Shown: piece after piece, positions 43,276 to 52,871 of the stretch
Layout: each line of letters opens with the position of its first letter
Position numbering within the stretch: the first letter of the stretch is position 1
Assembly (NCBI GenBank): GCA_964463135.1
Contig: CAYXBA010000003.1
Coordinates: 124,001-188,000 of the forward strand
Direction: 5' to 3'
Source: UBA6898 sp964463135
GTDB lineage: Bacteria > Nitrospirota > Thermodesulfovibrionia > Thermodesulfovibrionales > UBA6898
Length of the DNA: 64,000 nt
Notes under the pieces: model-generated
Databases searched by the model: none
Told to the model about the DNA's origin: nothing
Seen by the model: the letters and a program-made list of their open reading frames with translations, nothing else
Made by a program: the position numbers and the translations under genes

Positions 43276-44181
43276 TCAGAATTTGTGGCAGTACTGACAG
43301 AGCCCCATGCTGGTGGTTGCCTTATATCGATAGAGCTTGCCCCAGTCCGAACTATGCGCGTCATGACAGCTCCCGCAGTAAAACTCCCTGTTCTTTCGCA
43401 TCGGGTCCTGGATGATCTTCTTCGCCTTCCTGACAGAACCAAGGAAATGCCCCCCCTGACCTTCCCTGGTAAAGCCGGTCACGACATGAGGCGATTTCAG
43501 GACAGCAGCGTGACATTCAAGGCAGACACTGATAGGCTTTTTAAGGAGAAGCTTCAGTTCGGCCGAGGCATGCGGGGAATGACAGCCGGTACACATGCCT
43601 CCGGCGACCGGCATATGAATATTTTTCCTGCTGAATGGCTCTTTGTCATGACAGGAAAAACAGAGGTCAGGCACTGGAGCGGTCAGCAGCTTCTCATTCG
43701 CAGAAGAATGCGGATCATGACAGGTAATACAGAGCCCTATGCCGACCGGGGAATGGACAACCGTGCCGGAAAATTTGGTTTTATCATGACAGCCAAAGCA
43801 GAGGTCAGGCATTGAAGCCTTCAGCAGCTTCTCATTGGCAGAAGAATGCGGATTGTGGCAGGATACGCAGCCCATCTGCAGCGCCGCGTGAACTATTTTT
43901 TTTGTGAACTTGCCCTTATCATGGCAGCCGTAGCAGAGTCCCGGGGACTCTGAAGAGAGGCCTTTCTCTATCTTATTGGTTTTTTTGTGCGGGATATCCC
44001 GGGCATCGATCCCTGTATGACAGGTCGGACAGCCCATCTGCAGCGCGGCATGCTGCTGCTTCCCGGAAGCGAGGTCTGCATGACAGGTCGTGCAGACCTG
44101 CTGTTCTCCATAGCCGGAGGAAAAAAATAGAAGGACGAGCGACAACGAGAAGATAACCGGAATGATCCTTTTTCGATCCAT
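43276..44181 (-). CDS. 11-haem doubled-CXXCH cytochrome
   Basis: Read from ATG 44181 (GGAGG just upstream; the frame opens at 44202), a 301-residue exported protein with 11 CXXCH motifs. After CTTCH and CPTCH, a unit of about 35 residues repeats: LCYGCHDKGKFTKKIVH, MGCVSCHNPHSSANEKLL, and so on, giving two haems per unit. It ends with a CGSCHDAHSSDWGKLYRY and CQYCHKF tail. A longer 17-haem relative lies at 59566. It probably acts as a flexible periplasmic or surface electron carrier; the two NHL lipoproteins directly downstream are likely partners. Confidence 0.88.
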   Translation of the reverse strand: MDRKRIIPVIFSLSLVLLFFSSGYGEQQVCTTCHADLASGKQQHAALQMGCPTCHTGIDARDIPHKKTNKIEKGLSSESPGLCYGCHDKGKFTKKIVHAALQMGCVSCHNPHSSANEKLLKASMPDLCFGCHDKTKFSGTVVHSPVGIGLCITCHDPHSSANEKLLTAPVPDLCFSCHDKEPFSRKNIHMPVAGGMCTGCHSPHASAELKLLLKKPISVCLECHAAVLKSPHVVTGFTREGQGGHFLGSVRKAKKIIQDPMRKNREFYCGSCHDAHSSDWGKLYRYKATTSMGLCQYCHKF

Positions 44182-44277
44182 ACGCCTCCAGGATAAACAC
44201 ATTGTCTCTAATTATATAAGCCAACAAATTTATATGTCAATTATGCGGGTTTCAAAAAAGCTCTTACTGTGCGGACC

Positions 44278-45192
44278 TCATTTATCGTGGACATCACTCA
44301 CGCAGCGGAACCCGGACGTATTGGACAACACATCCGGGGCAGAAGCATAACGGATCGCAGTCCTGAGGCCCATGGCCAATGAAACCCATGATCCTCCGCG
44401 AAGGACTTTTTTGACACCTTTTTGAGGGCCCTGCGGATTTTCCGAAGGAGAAGAAGCATAATACGTATTGGAATACCAGTCAGAACACCATTCAGAGACA
44501 CTCCCTGCCATATCATAAATGCCGAAGGCATTAGGCGGATAATTACCGACAGGCCGCAAGGGAGAAGGCAGAAGATTATCAGCCCATTTCTTTCCGAATA
44601 TTGGGCCGCTTTCACGGGGAGGCAGGGTATCGCCCCAGGGAAAGTCAGCGTGCTCCAGACCCCCTCGTGCCGCCTTTTCCCATTCAGCCTCGGTGGGGAG
44701 CCTCTTGCCTGCCCATCTGCAGTATGCGTCCGCTGCATGCCATGACACGCTGGCAACCGGATAGTTGTCGAAGCCCCTGAGCGGCAGATAGGTGCCGTTC
44801 CGGAATATGATCTCCGCCGGATACCACGCAGATCTTTCTTCAGTCTGCGTATCATTTCTCAGCACAACCCACTGCCATCGCCTGCCGCCTTTTTCCTCTC
44901 CAGCCCTGACCGCATTCAAAAAAAGCGAAAACATCGCATTCGTAACCTCGTAGCGGTCAATAAAAAAAGCAGCAAGTGCTATGCGATGGCGGGGTCTTTC
45001 ATCTTCAGGGTAGTCAGCTCCGCTGCTGCCCATATCAAAAGATCCGGCAGGGATGAGGACCATTTCAGGCTTGTCAGCGCCTTCTGCAGCAGTGCCAGCT
45101 GCTGCCGGCGTACAGACCGAAAAGATCAGCCACAGGAGAAGAGCTGCGGCCATGGGGCCGGCAATTTCGAAAGGGTACGTTCTCATGAGCAT
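44278..45192 (-). CDS. FGE/SUMF1-fold protein lacking catalytic cysteines
   Basis: A 304-residue exported protein of the formylglycine-generating enzyme fold: MVLIPAGSFDMGS, HRIALAAFFIDRYEVTN, PVASVSWHAADAYCRWAGKRLPTEAEWEKAARGG in pieces, GNYPPNAFGIYDMAGSVSEW and VLRGGSW near the end. In true FGEs the segment after RGGSW carries two cysteines; here it reads VSLAMGLRTAIR, with none. So sulfatase activation is unlikely and another role (binding or scaffold) is more probable. A signal peptide spans about residues 10-32; the second ATG (45186) is possible. It is on the same strand as, and upstream of, the 11-haem gene. Confidence 0.82.
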   Translation of the reverse strand: MLMRTYPFEIAGPMAAALLLWLIFSVCTPAAAGTAAEGADKPEMVLIPAGSFDMGSSGADYPEDERPRHRIALAAFFIDRYEVTNAMFSLFLNAVRAGEEKGGRRWQWVVLRNDTQTEERSAWYPAEIIFRNGTYLPLRGFDNYPVASVSWHAADAYCRWAGKRLPTEAEWEKAARGGLEHADFPWGDTLPPRESGPIFGKKWADNLLPSPLRPVGNYPPNAFGIYDMAGSVSEWCSDWYSNTYYASSPSENPQGPQKGVKKVLRGGSWVSLAMGLRTAIRYASAPDVLSNTSGFRCVSDVHDK

Positions 45193-45298
45193 ATCAGGCA
45201 GAGGGCTTTCACAGAATAATCATATCCTCCGGAGAACAGAATATAGCAGAAAGCGATATCTGCTTATTTATATTAACATATCAAATATTTGATTTTTA

Positions 45299-46267
45299 AT
45301 GCGCATTGCTCATAAAATTAGTGCTATGAGCAAATTACGTACTGCGTGCATGATCCTGCTGCTCGCATCACTTATCAGCTGTGTATCACCCGAAAAACGA
45401 AAGGATGTGTCAGAAGGCACTGTCCCTGAGCCGGGTCAATCCAATACGTACACCCTTGCCCTGAAGAATCTGAAGGACATCCAGCCGGGGAAAGAAGACA
45501 GTGCCAAAGCAGAGACAGCGTATATCATAGTGCATCCCTCTTATTATCTTTTCTTCCAGAAGAAAGCCTATACCATCGAACCATCTGACACTAAAAATAT
45601 CGTACAGGCATTTGTTGAGATGAATTTCCCGGCCGAGAATACGTTCCTTAACCTCATGAAGATCTATGAATCCCGTGAAAATACTTTTCTTTCCTCTGTG
45701 CAGTCCAACAACAAACTGGTCATTCTGATCACCCCCGGCAATTATCGTCAGTCGCGCACGTATCTGTTTAAGAATGCGGCAGATGAATATGCCCGCTATC
45801 TTAATGAAGCAACAAAAGGCTCGAGTTCGATACTGTCAATCGAGTCAGAGAATACCGACACAGGCAGGGTCTCCAAACAAGATATGGATGCACTTATCCA
45901 CTATCTCAAACTGAGAGGAGTGCAGAATATTCTGATCGGCGGGGGATATGTCGGCAGATGTCTGGATGAATTTTACCGCACTTTCTCCGGTGAATGGCGG
46001 GAAGGCACTGTTGCGGTCATCCCTGACCTGTCGGCTTTTTCACCCAATGATGTTACAGAGACTACGGCAAGGATGCTGCTTACGCCTGATCAGAACCTGA
46101 ATGTCATCGCAGCCAATTATTTCATCAAGAACGGCGGCATCAAGAAAATCGGCCGCAAACCGGATCTCAGGGCTGCTGCAGATCAAAAGATAACTCCTGT
46201 AAAGGAGCAAATTACAGCCTCACCTGAGAATGAAGAGGAAGATGATGACGACAGTTCAGGCCAATAG
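45299..46267 (+). CDS. Lipoprotein of unknown function
   Basis: A 322-residue lipoprotein with signal RTACMILLLASLISC; an ATG at 45326 (MSKLRTAC) would give a tidier signal peptide than 45299. The mature part alternates strands and helices (YIIVHPSYYLFF, LVILITPGNYRQS, LRGVQNILIGGGYVGRCLDEFYR, VAVIPDLSAFSPND), resembling a Rossmann-like fold, and ends in an acidic tail EEEDDDDSSGQ. I recognise no family. It is divergent from the FGE-fold gene, sharing a 106-base intergenic region, and is followed by a membrane protein at 46312. Confidence 0.65.
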   Translation: MRIAHKISAMSKLRTACMILLLASLISCVSPEKRKDVSEGTVPEPGQSNTYTLALKNLKDIQPGKEDSAKAETAYIIVHPSYYLFFQKKAYTIEPSDTKNIVQAFVEMNFPAENTFLNLMKIYESRENTFLSSVQSNNKLVILITPGNYRQSRTYLFKNAADEYARYLNEATKGSSSILSIESENTDTGRVSKQDMDALIHYLKLRGVQNILIGGGYVGRCLDEFYRTFSGEWREGTVAVIPDLSAFSPNDVTETTARMLLTPDQNLNVIAANYFIKNGGIKKIGRKPDLRAAADQKITPVKEQITASPENEEEDDDDSSGQ

Positions 46268-46311
46268 ATGCTGAAACTCTGCACCCTCGGAAACAGCTCA
46301 TCGTTCAAGTC

Positions 46312-48084
46312 GTGAACGCTTCTCAACTAAAAAAAGCTGTTGTTATCGCCGTATTCCTCGGCGCAGTCTGTTTCGCCCTCCTCACGCCGACTCGCGACAA
46401 TGACCTTTTCTGGCATCTTGCAACAGGCAGATGGATCGTTGAACATAAAACACTCCCTGACGCCGATCCCTTTGCATACACGACTTCGCTTAAGGCCCAG
46501 GAGGAGTTCGTAAGGGCAAAGAGCATACTTACGCAATATTGGATCGCCAATCTTATGCAATATGGCGTATTTTCGTTCTCCGGCTATCAGGGTATCATCA
46601 TTCTTAGGGTCTTGATCGTTCTTTTGACGATCGTTGTTATATTCGCCCACTTGCGAAGTAAAGGGCTTCGGACGTTGCCAAGCCTCTTGCTGCTGATTCC
46701 CCTTTCTTACGTGCTTGTGCATTACAAGGGAGACCGTCCCAACCAGATGACATTCCTCTTTCTTGCGCTTTTTTTATTTCTTCTGGATGCGCTGAGAAAA
46801 GGGGAGAAGAAGGGCTATCTGCTGCCGGCTGTTTATGTCCTCTGGGCGAATGTACATGGCGGGTTTATCCTGGGAGGGGCTATTGCCGCGCTGGTCATTG
46901 CGGCTGAACTGTCCAGGCCGATATTTTTCAAGGGCCATGTGCTGAACAAGAAACTGATATTGTTGATGGCGTTGACCTGCATTGCCGGTTTTCTGAATCC
47001 CAACGGGTACCGTCTCCTGTACAGCATGTTTTTCGAGGTCTCCCAAACGCAGACGGCCAGCATCGGAGAATCGAAAGGACCGCTCTTTTTCATTTCAGCC
47101 GGGAACTATCTCTACGTCTGGATCCAGGGCATTTCTTTCTTTTTCACCCTCGCGTATCTTTTCTCGCGGCTGTATCTCCGATTTACGGGCAAAAGGGACA
47201 GCTTGCGGCTCGCGTTGGACGAGATCATAATCCTTCTTTTCCTCTGCGCGATATCGTTCACTGCCATACGCTATATACCCTTGTTTGTTATTGCCCTTAT
47301 CCCTATGGCGAGCCCTCTTTTCTCCGGCAGATTCCAGGAACTCGTATTGAGGCTGTCCAGGTATTTCATCCCGGAGTTATTTATTGTGGCAGCCGCTATC
47401 TGGACCATATCAACAGCCTATAATGATACGATCTTTAAAAATGCGGCGGTCAGCTCGTACTATCCTGACGATGCAGTCCGGTTCATAAAAGAAAAGGGAA
47501 TGAAAGGTCATTTCTTCAATTATTATGACTGGGGCGGCTATTTAATCTGGCAGTTCTATCCTGATAAATTTGTATTCATTGACGGGCGTGCACTAAGCCT
47601 GAAGACAGCTGATGCAGCACAGGCGGTCATTGTCAATGCAGATGAAAAGATCCTGGATAAGCCGCTGTATGCGGCCATTCTCGATTCCTATTCCGTAAGG
47701 CATATCATCATTCCGGCAGTCAACTATCTGGGTGATATTAATTACATCCTCAAGCCGCTGGTAGATGAACCGGAATGGCGTCTCATATTTGTCGGCCGTA
47801 ATTCACTTATTTTTACGCGTGATCCGATCGAGCCGTCGTATCCCAAGTCTCTCAGCTACGCATTGGCCCTCTCCAATGCCCGTCAGGTTATTATAAGCTA
47901 CCCCAATAATCCTTTGCCGTATTTGACCTTTGCAAAGGCAAATTACCTGCTCGGCGGCAGAGATAATGCCATAACGGGTCTTAAGGAGGCCATCGAGAAA
48001 AGGCCTGCGCTGCGGGGCACCTCCGTGGAAAAAGCTCTCAGACTGCTAGAGGAAGGAAAAGAAATCCCCCTGAAGATGCACTGA
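46312..48084 (+). CDS. GT-C-like polytopic membrane protein
   Basis: A 590-residue protein starting at GTG 46312, with about ten membrane helices in the first 370 residues and a soluble C-terminal part. The first loop holds acidic and aromatic residues (TPTRDNDLFWHLATGRWIVE, DADPFAYTT) like GT-C glycosyltransferases. After the helices, GHFFNYYDWGGYLIWQFYPD and a TPR-like end (LPYLTFAKANYLLGGRDNAI) follow. Likely adds or moves a sugar on the periplasmic side; the substrate is unknown. Next to it is a TMTC-like protein. Confidence 0.65.
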   Translation: MNASQLKKAVVIAVFLGAVCFALLTPTRDNDLFWHLATGRWIVEHKTLPDADPFAYTTSLKAQEEFVRAKSILTQYWIANLMQYGVFSFSGYQGIIILRVLIVLLTIVVIFAHLRSKGLRTLPSLLLLIPLSYVLVHYKGDRPNQMTFLFLALFLFLLDALRKGEKKGYLLPAVYVLWANVHGGFILGGAIAALVIAAELSRPIFFKGHVLNKKLILLMALTCIAGFLNPNGYRLLYSMFFEVSQTQTASIGESKGPLFFISAGNYLYVWIQGISFFFTLAYLFSRLYLRFTGKRDSLRLALDEIIILLFLCAISFTAIRYIPLFVIALIPMASPLFSGRFQELVLRLSRYFIPELFIVAAAIWTISTAYNDTIFKNAAVSSYYPDDAVRFIKEKGMKGHFFNYYDWGGYLIWQFYPDKFVFIDGRALSLKTADAAQAVIVNADEKILDKPLYAAILDSYSVRHIIIPAVNYLGDINYILKPLVDEPEWRLIFVGRNSLIFTRDPIEPSYPKSLSYALALSNARQVIISYPNNPLPYLTFAKANYLLGGRDNAITGLKEAIEKRPALRGTSVEKALRLLEEGKEIPLKMH

Positions 48085-48275
48085 ACTTTTTGGCAGGCAA
48101 GCAGAGGGCTCTAAAGGACTGAAGCTCTTCCGGCTTGAAGGACATGAGCATAATATCCTTTTGCCTCTTATATTGATTGACCATGGCCAGTGGCTTCGTA
48201 GTCGATTCCCCGTGAGGGGCAGAGGTAAGAACCTGACAACTATATTATACGCAGCATTCTCAGCGCACTACTCTT

Positions 48276-49856
48276 ATGATCACTATTGCTAACAAATGCC
48301 AAAAGGTCCATAGTGGGACTTCCCTGCGACATATCATAATCTTTTTGATAATAATTTCGTGCGTGGTATATCTGAATACCCTGACCGGGGAATTTGTGTA
48401 TGACGACAAGGTAAGTCTTGTCAACAATCCTCGCACCCAGGACATCGCTTATCTCCCGGATATTCTGTTTACCCATGCATGGGGCTTCCTCTCCGGGGAA
48501 ACATCATCGAGTCACTATAACCCCCTGCGGGAAGTTTTGATGCTGATTGTCTACTATGTGGCAGGCATGCAACCTCTTGCCTATCATCTGGTCAACATTA
48601 TCCTCCATGCAGCGGTGACGTTAGCAGTATTTCTGGTGGCGACAAATTTGTTCCAGCAGGCATCCGTTGATAGCAATAGATTATTCCCGGCGCTTGCAGC
48701 TTTATTATTTGCCGTTCATCCCATACATACTGAAGTAGTGGCATGGATAACCGCAGAAGCCGAGCTTTGGATGTCGCTTTTTTATCTCCTGTCGTTTTAT
48801 ATCTATATAACGGCAGACGAAAACAACTGGCAGCGGTTCATCCTTGCCGCCTTCTTATTTCTCATTGCCCTGCTCTTTAAGCTCACTGCCGTGACTCTCA
48901 TTCTGCTGCTCCCCGCCTACGACCTCGTCATCGGAAAACGTCTGTTATCGCAAACTCCACGGCGTATTTCCGTACGTTATATCCCCTTTGCAGTGGCAGC
49001 CCTCATCTATATCGCCCTCAGAAGCTATGCGATTAAAGGGTTTCTGCCGCAGCAGGCCGCTGCAGTTTACAGCGTTTCCGATCTCTTTATTAATATATTC
49101 CCTCTCCTGGGGAAATACCTTGCCATGCTTATCCTGCCGATCAATTTAAGCCTTATACATGTATTTCATCCGGCAGCATCACTGGTGGAACCAAGAGTGG
49201 CCATTTCCGTGGCAAGCGTGATCTTTTTTACCAGTCTCATTCTTATGACACGAAAGGCCTGGCCAGTTTTTTCATTCAGCCTGATCTGGATAGTTATACC
49301 TCTTATACCTATACTGTATTTCCCCGCTTTTATCACCGAATCAGTATTCGCTGAACGATATCTCTATCTGCCTTCCGCCGGTTTTGCCATAGCTGTCGTT
49401 TTCGCAATGCGTGCCCTATCTATTCGTCTGGGATATGCCTGGCAGAACAATGCGCTTATTATAGCTTTCATGATTATCGTGGTCCTGTTTGGGGCTCAGA
49501 CACTTCAGAGAAACAGGGTATGGCAGAACGATTACACCCTCTGGGCAGCCACTCTGGACACATCCCCCGACAGCTATACGGCTCACTTTAATGTGGCATC
49601 ATCGCTCCAGGACCGTGGTTTTCCCGATGCAGCCTTGGCTCAGTATCAGGAGGCCTTGTCGCTGTTTCCCCAATATGCCGAGGCATACGTAAATAGAGGC
49701 AATATTTACTTTTCCCGAGGTTGCTATGCTGAGGCCATTGTCGAATATCGGAAAGCGCTTGAGATCATTCCAACCTATAGCGATGCTGCCAATAATCTTT
49801 CTATGGCCCTTGTCATGCGAGATGCTAGACAGTCTAATATTTCTGCATGCAGATAG
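48276..49856 (+). CDS. TMTC-like membrane glycosyltransferase with TPRs
   Basis: A 526-residue protein with about eleven membrane helices and two to three C-terminal TPRs (about residues 425-515; AHFNVASSLQDRGFPDAALAQY, AYVNRGNIYFSRGCYAEAIVEY). The first loop FVYDDKVSLVNNP has the acidic pair, and FAVHPIHTEVVAWITAEAEL is the histidine-rich segment typical of TMTC-type O-mannosyltransferases and their bacterial relatives. Could glycosylate exported proteins. The ATG has no strong Shine-Dalgarno. The 191 bases before it hold nothing I can name. Confidence 0.75.
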   Translation: MITIANKCQKVHSGTSLRHIIIFLIIISCVVYLNTLTGEFVYDDKVSLVNNPRTQDIAYLPDILFTHAWGFLSGETSSSHYNPLREVLMLIVYYVAGMQPLAYHLVNIILHAAVTLAVFLVATNLFQQASVDSNRLFPALAALLFAVHPIHTEVVAWITAEAELWMSLFYLLSFYIYITADENNWQRFILAAFLFLIALLFKLTAVTLILLLPAYDLVIGKRLLSQTPRRISVRYIPFAVAALIYIALRSYAIKGFLPQQAAAVYSVSDLFINIFPLLGKYLAMLILPINLSLIHVFHPAASLVEPRVAISVASVIFFTSLILMTRKAWPVFSFSLIWIVIPLIPILYFPAFITESVFAERYLYLPSAGFAIAVVFAMRALSIRLGYAWQNNALIIAFMIIVVLFGAQTLQRNRVWQNDYTLWAATLDTSPDSYTAHFNVASSLQDRGFPDAALAQYQEALSLFPQYAEAYVNRGNIYFSRGCYAEAIVEYRKALEIIPTYSDAANNLSMALVMRDARQSNISACR

Positions 49857-49965
49857 TGAATTCAATTTTGATATCCGCTGAGCAGGTAAGAGACAACATG
49901 GTCTCCTCGCCCTGCAGAATCAGCCGGTCAAACGGGGCCAGACAGTATGTCCGAAAAGTCTGCCA

Positions 49966-50901
49966 TTAATCATCAAAGTTGATTCTTTCCTGGATGATAA
50001 AGGTAGGCCGCTTTCTCGATTCATCAAAATTTCGCCAAAGATACTCACCCAGTATCCCGAGCATAATTAACTGTACCCCGGAGACGACCAGAAGAACGAC
50101 CATCAGGGAGGCCCAACCCTGAATGGGTTCTGCGAAGAAGAGTCTGTTGATAATAACAACGCCTGCATAGAGAAATCCGAGGATTGAAATAAGAAATCCG
50201 ACGGATGATATCAATCTGATAGGAAAGTAAGAAAAAGCCACGAAGGAATCAATGAGTATTTTGATCTTTTTTGAGAACGTCCACTTCGACTTTCCCCTTT
50301 TTCTTGCCTCTTTCCGGTAAGAAACTTCAGTAAACGTAAAGCCTGTCCAGAGGATCAGGGCAAATATATTGGGATTTTTTTCCTCTATTGTTTTAATCAC
50401 GTCCATGACTTTCCTGTCTATCAGAAAAACATCCATTCCCCTTACAGGCATGTTCTTCAGCGCCAGCCTCCGCATGAGAAAAAAGAATATTCTCGACAGG
50501 ACCTTGACGATGATGCTGTCCTCCCTGTCCTTGTCCCTCACGCCAAAGACGATCTTATCCCCGCCTTTCCACTTTGCAATCAGCAGGGGAAGAAGTTCGG
50601 GAGGGTCCTGAAGATCCGCGGATATAAAGGCGCAGGCTTCCCCGTGCGCATTCACAATGCCGGCCAGACAGGCCACATGGCTCCCAAAATTCTTCGAGAA
50701 TCTGATGATCCTGACCTGCTCGTCATGACCTGCAATCTCAGAAAGAAGCCTGAATGAATTGTCTGTAGAACAATCATCAACAAACAGCATCTCCAGCAGA
50801 TCGAGCGTAATGCTGCTTCTCAAATCCCGTAATCTTTCATAGAGATGCGGGATGTTTTCTTCCTCATTATGTATCGGAACAATTACGGATATCGTGCTCA
50901 T
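49966..50901 (-). CDS. GT2 polyprenyl-phosphate glycosyltransferase (GtrB/ArnC type)
   Basis: This 311-residue enzyme has the GT-A core SVIVPIHNEEENI, FVDDCSTDNS, SADLQDPPE, a basic acceptor segment KEARKRGKSKWTF, and two C-terminal membrane helices (about 228-252 and 264-287). That layout is that of GtrB, ArnC and dolichol-phosphate-mannose synthases, which load a sugar onto undecaprenyl phosphate. ATG 50901 has GGGAGGAAATAC upstream and overlaps the ATP-grasp stop by four bases. It could supply donor sugar to the GT-C proteins across the way. Confidence 0.85.
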   Translation of the reverse strand: MSTISVIVPIHNEEENIPHLYERLRDLRSSITLDLLEMLFVDDCSTDNSFRLLSEIAGHDEQVRIIRFSKNFGSHVACLAGIVNAHGEACAFISADLQDPPELLPLLIAKWKGGDKIVFGVRDKDREDSIIVKVLSRIFFFLMRRLALKNMPVRGMDVFLIDRKVMDVIKTIEEKNPNIFALILWTGFTFTEVSYRKEARKRGKSKWTFSKKIKILIDSFVAFSYFPIRLISSVGFLISILGFLYAGVVIINRLFFAEPIQGWASLMVVLLVVSGVQLIMLGILGEYLWRNFDESRKRPTFIIQERINFDD

Positions 50902-52022
50902 ATTGTATTTCCTCCCAAGACATAGGTAGATTTTTGGGAATCATTTGCTATGTATATTTCTGATAAGCCCCGCATAATATTGCCTGACCGATAGGAGAAC
51001 CTGGTGGCGGCAGACTCACCCATAAGATGATGGCGGATGAGGATATCCGGTTCATTGAAGCCGACCATTGCACGAAGGGATGAGGTCCCGGACAGTCTCG
51101 GATTTATTTCAAAGGTATAGACCTTGCCTTTGAAATATCGGCACTGGATATTGAGAGGGCCTCGTGATTTAAGGGCCGCAGCGATATTTTCACAGACACC
51201 ACACACTTCAGGGAAGATATCGATCTGTCCCTGTGAATAGCCGCTTGATATGATCAATGACGAAGAAAGATCAGACTTCTGAGTCCGGTTTCTGACCTTT
51301 AATCTCACTGACATGCCGATGGTGAGGTCCCGCTTGACCGCTATCGAGTTGACGAATACCCCATCGAACGTGCTGAGCACGCCGACCGTGTATTCGCTGT
51401 CCGGCGTGCCGACATACTCCTGGACGATCGGATCAAGGCCGTCTTTCATGATATAGTTACAAAAGAACCGCAGTTCATCTCTGTCCTGGGCAATATAAGC
51501 GTGCCGTGAGCCGCCGCCGTTCGACGCAGGCTTGATTACGACAGGGAACATATCCGTGTCGATCTCTTCAACGATTGAAAGATCGTTTATCAGAAAGGAC
51601 CGGGGGACAGAAAAACCTCTCTCCTGTAGAAATGCAAAGGTCTTCCACTTGTCCATGCAGAGAGTGATGATATCTTCGGTATTCAGGAGAACGAGGACCC
51701 CGATTTCAGCAAAAAGAGAACGATTTCTTGATATCACCAGCATCTCCGGCTCTGAGCCTGCGATCAAAGCCTTAACATTGCGGGCAGCACAGAGGTCAAG
51801 GAGCGTCGCAATATAACTGCGGTCATCTGCCCGCGGCACCGTATACCCCTCATCTGCCTGATAGAGGCCCGTGCTCAGCGGGGAGATATCCGTGCCGATT
51901 ATATGATATACGGCAGGGGCAAGCCTCAGCGCTTTGAGCATCTGTTCACCGTTCCCGCCGCCGCCGACGCCGGTGATCAGCACCCGTATTGGATTGTCTT
52001 TTTCACCGTGCTTCATCATCAA
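50898..52022 (-). CDS. ATP-grasp enzyme (carbamoyl-phosphate-synthase-like fold)
   Basis: A 374-residue protein: N-terminal Rossmann-type preATP-grasp (VLITGVGGGGNGEQMLKAL, GTDISPLSTGLYQAD), then ATP-grasp core at about 125-330 with MFPVVIKPASNGGGSRHAY and the metal-binding TFEINPRLSGTSS. This type ligates an acid to an amine or thiol using ATP; in polysaccharide loci it often adds an amino acid or modifies a sugar. Starts two bases after the methyltransferase stop. The substrate is not readable from sequence. Confidence 0.82.
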   Translation of the reverse strand: MMMKHGEKDNPIRVLITGVGGGGNGEQMLKALRLAPAVYHIIGTDISPLSTGLYQADEGYTVPRADDRSYIATLLDLCAARNVKALIAGSEPEMLVISRNRSLFAEIGVLVLLNTEDIITLCMDKWKTFAFLQERGFSVPRSFLINDLSIVEEIDTDMFPVVIKPASNGGGSRHAYIAQDRDELRFFCNYIMKDGLDPIVQEYVGTPDSEYTVGVLSTFDGVFVNSIAVKRDLTIGMSVRLKVRNRTQKSDLSSSLIISSGYSQGQIDIFPEVCGVCENIAAALKSRGPLNIQCRYFKGKVYTFEINPRLSGTSSLRAMVGFNEPDILIRHHLMGESAATRFSYRSGNIMRGLSEIYIANDSQKSTYVLGGNTI

Positions 52023-52856
52023 TTACTGCCTTCTCGCCACAAAAGAAACATACTTGAACAATTGCCGGGTTGCCGGCAAAAAGTTTCTCAGATATTCTTC
52101 AATGATCGCACCGCGTGCAGGATCACTATGATGATAAAATCCCTGGCCGAGGTACCATTCATACCGGTAATCTATCGACACAAAACCCGCTTCCTGCAGC
52201 ATGCGGATTATTTCATTTTCCCTAAAACCGCCTTTGACTATCTTTTGATATTCCGCGAGCTCGATAGTTTCTCTGTCAAGGTTGAACTGCTCGGCTATCT
52301 CCGTGACCTTATCGACGATTGAGCCTGTTTCCCTCTGCAGAATATCATTACCAACTTCAGCATGTTGTATATTTTTGATCATGTCCCAATAGTAATAATT
52401 CGGATCCAGGTCAGCATAAAAAATGCCCCCCTGCTTCAGCAGCCGATACGCCTCCTGAAACGTTGGTTTTACCTCATGGAGATGATGAAGGAATCCATAA
52501 GCAGTGCAAACGTTGAAGCTCTCCGGATCCAGGGGAGTATCTGAGGTATCCGCTTTGCATAACTCCACATTGCCGCCTGTTCCATCAACACGGTCAAGCA
52601 TCTGCTGGGTAATATCAACACCGACAACGCGTTTAAAATACTTCTTGGCAATATTGATGACAAAGCCTGTGCCACACCCCAGGTCTACCAGTGAGTTGTC
52701 TCCTGCAGTGGCTGCCAGCGACTTAAGGAACGCATCCACTTTTTCGATATTTTCCTGCTTGAAATGCGGCTGCTCATCGTCATACGTCTCTGCCAGCGCA
52801 GCATGATATGCCAAATTCGCTTTAATGATCCTTTCCCGTTCCCGGTCATCCAACAT
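52023..52856 (-). CDS. Class I SAM-dependent methyltransferase
   Basis: The 277-residue protein has motif I LVDLGCGTGFVINIA at about residue 56, motif II VVGVDITQQML and motif IV FNVCTAYGFLHHLHE with post-I RLLKQGGIFY. It is a Methyltransf_11/25-type enzyme. Its long C-terminal part (residues 150-277), rich in aromatic residues, probably shapes the substrate pocket. ATG 52856 has a perfect AAGGAG. Its place between an ATP-grasp enzyme and a phosphoesterase in a sugar locus suggests methylation of a glycan or lipid carrier. Confidence 0.85.
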   Translation of the reverse strand: MLDDRERERIIKANLAYHAALAETYDDEQPHFKQENIEKVDAFLKSLAATAGDNSLVDLGCGTGFVINIAKKYFKRVVGVDITQQMLDRVDGTGGNVELCKADTSDTPLDPESFNVCTAYGFLHHLHEVKPTFQEAYRLLKQGGIFYADLDPNYYYWDMIKNIQHAEVGNDILQRETGSIVDKVTEIAEQFNLDRETIELAEYQKIVKGGFRENEIIRMLQEAGFVSIDYRYEWYLGQGFYHHSDPARGAIIEEYLRNFLPATRQLFKYVSFVARRQ

Positions 52857-52871
52857 TACTTCTCCTTCGGA

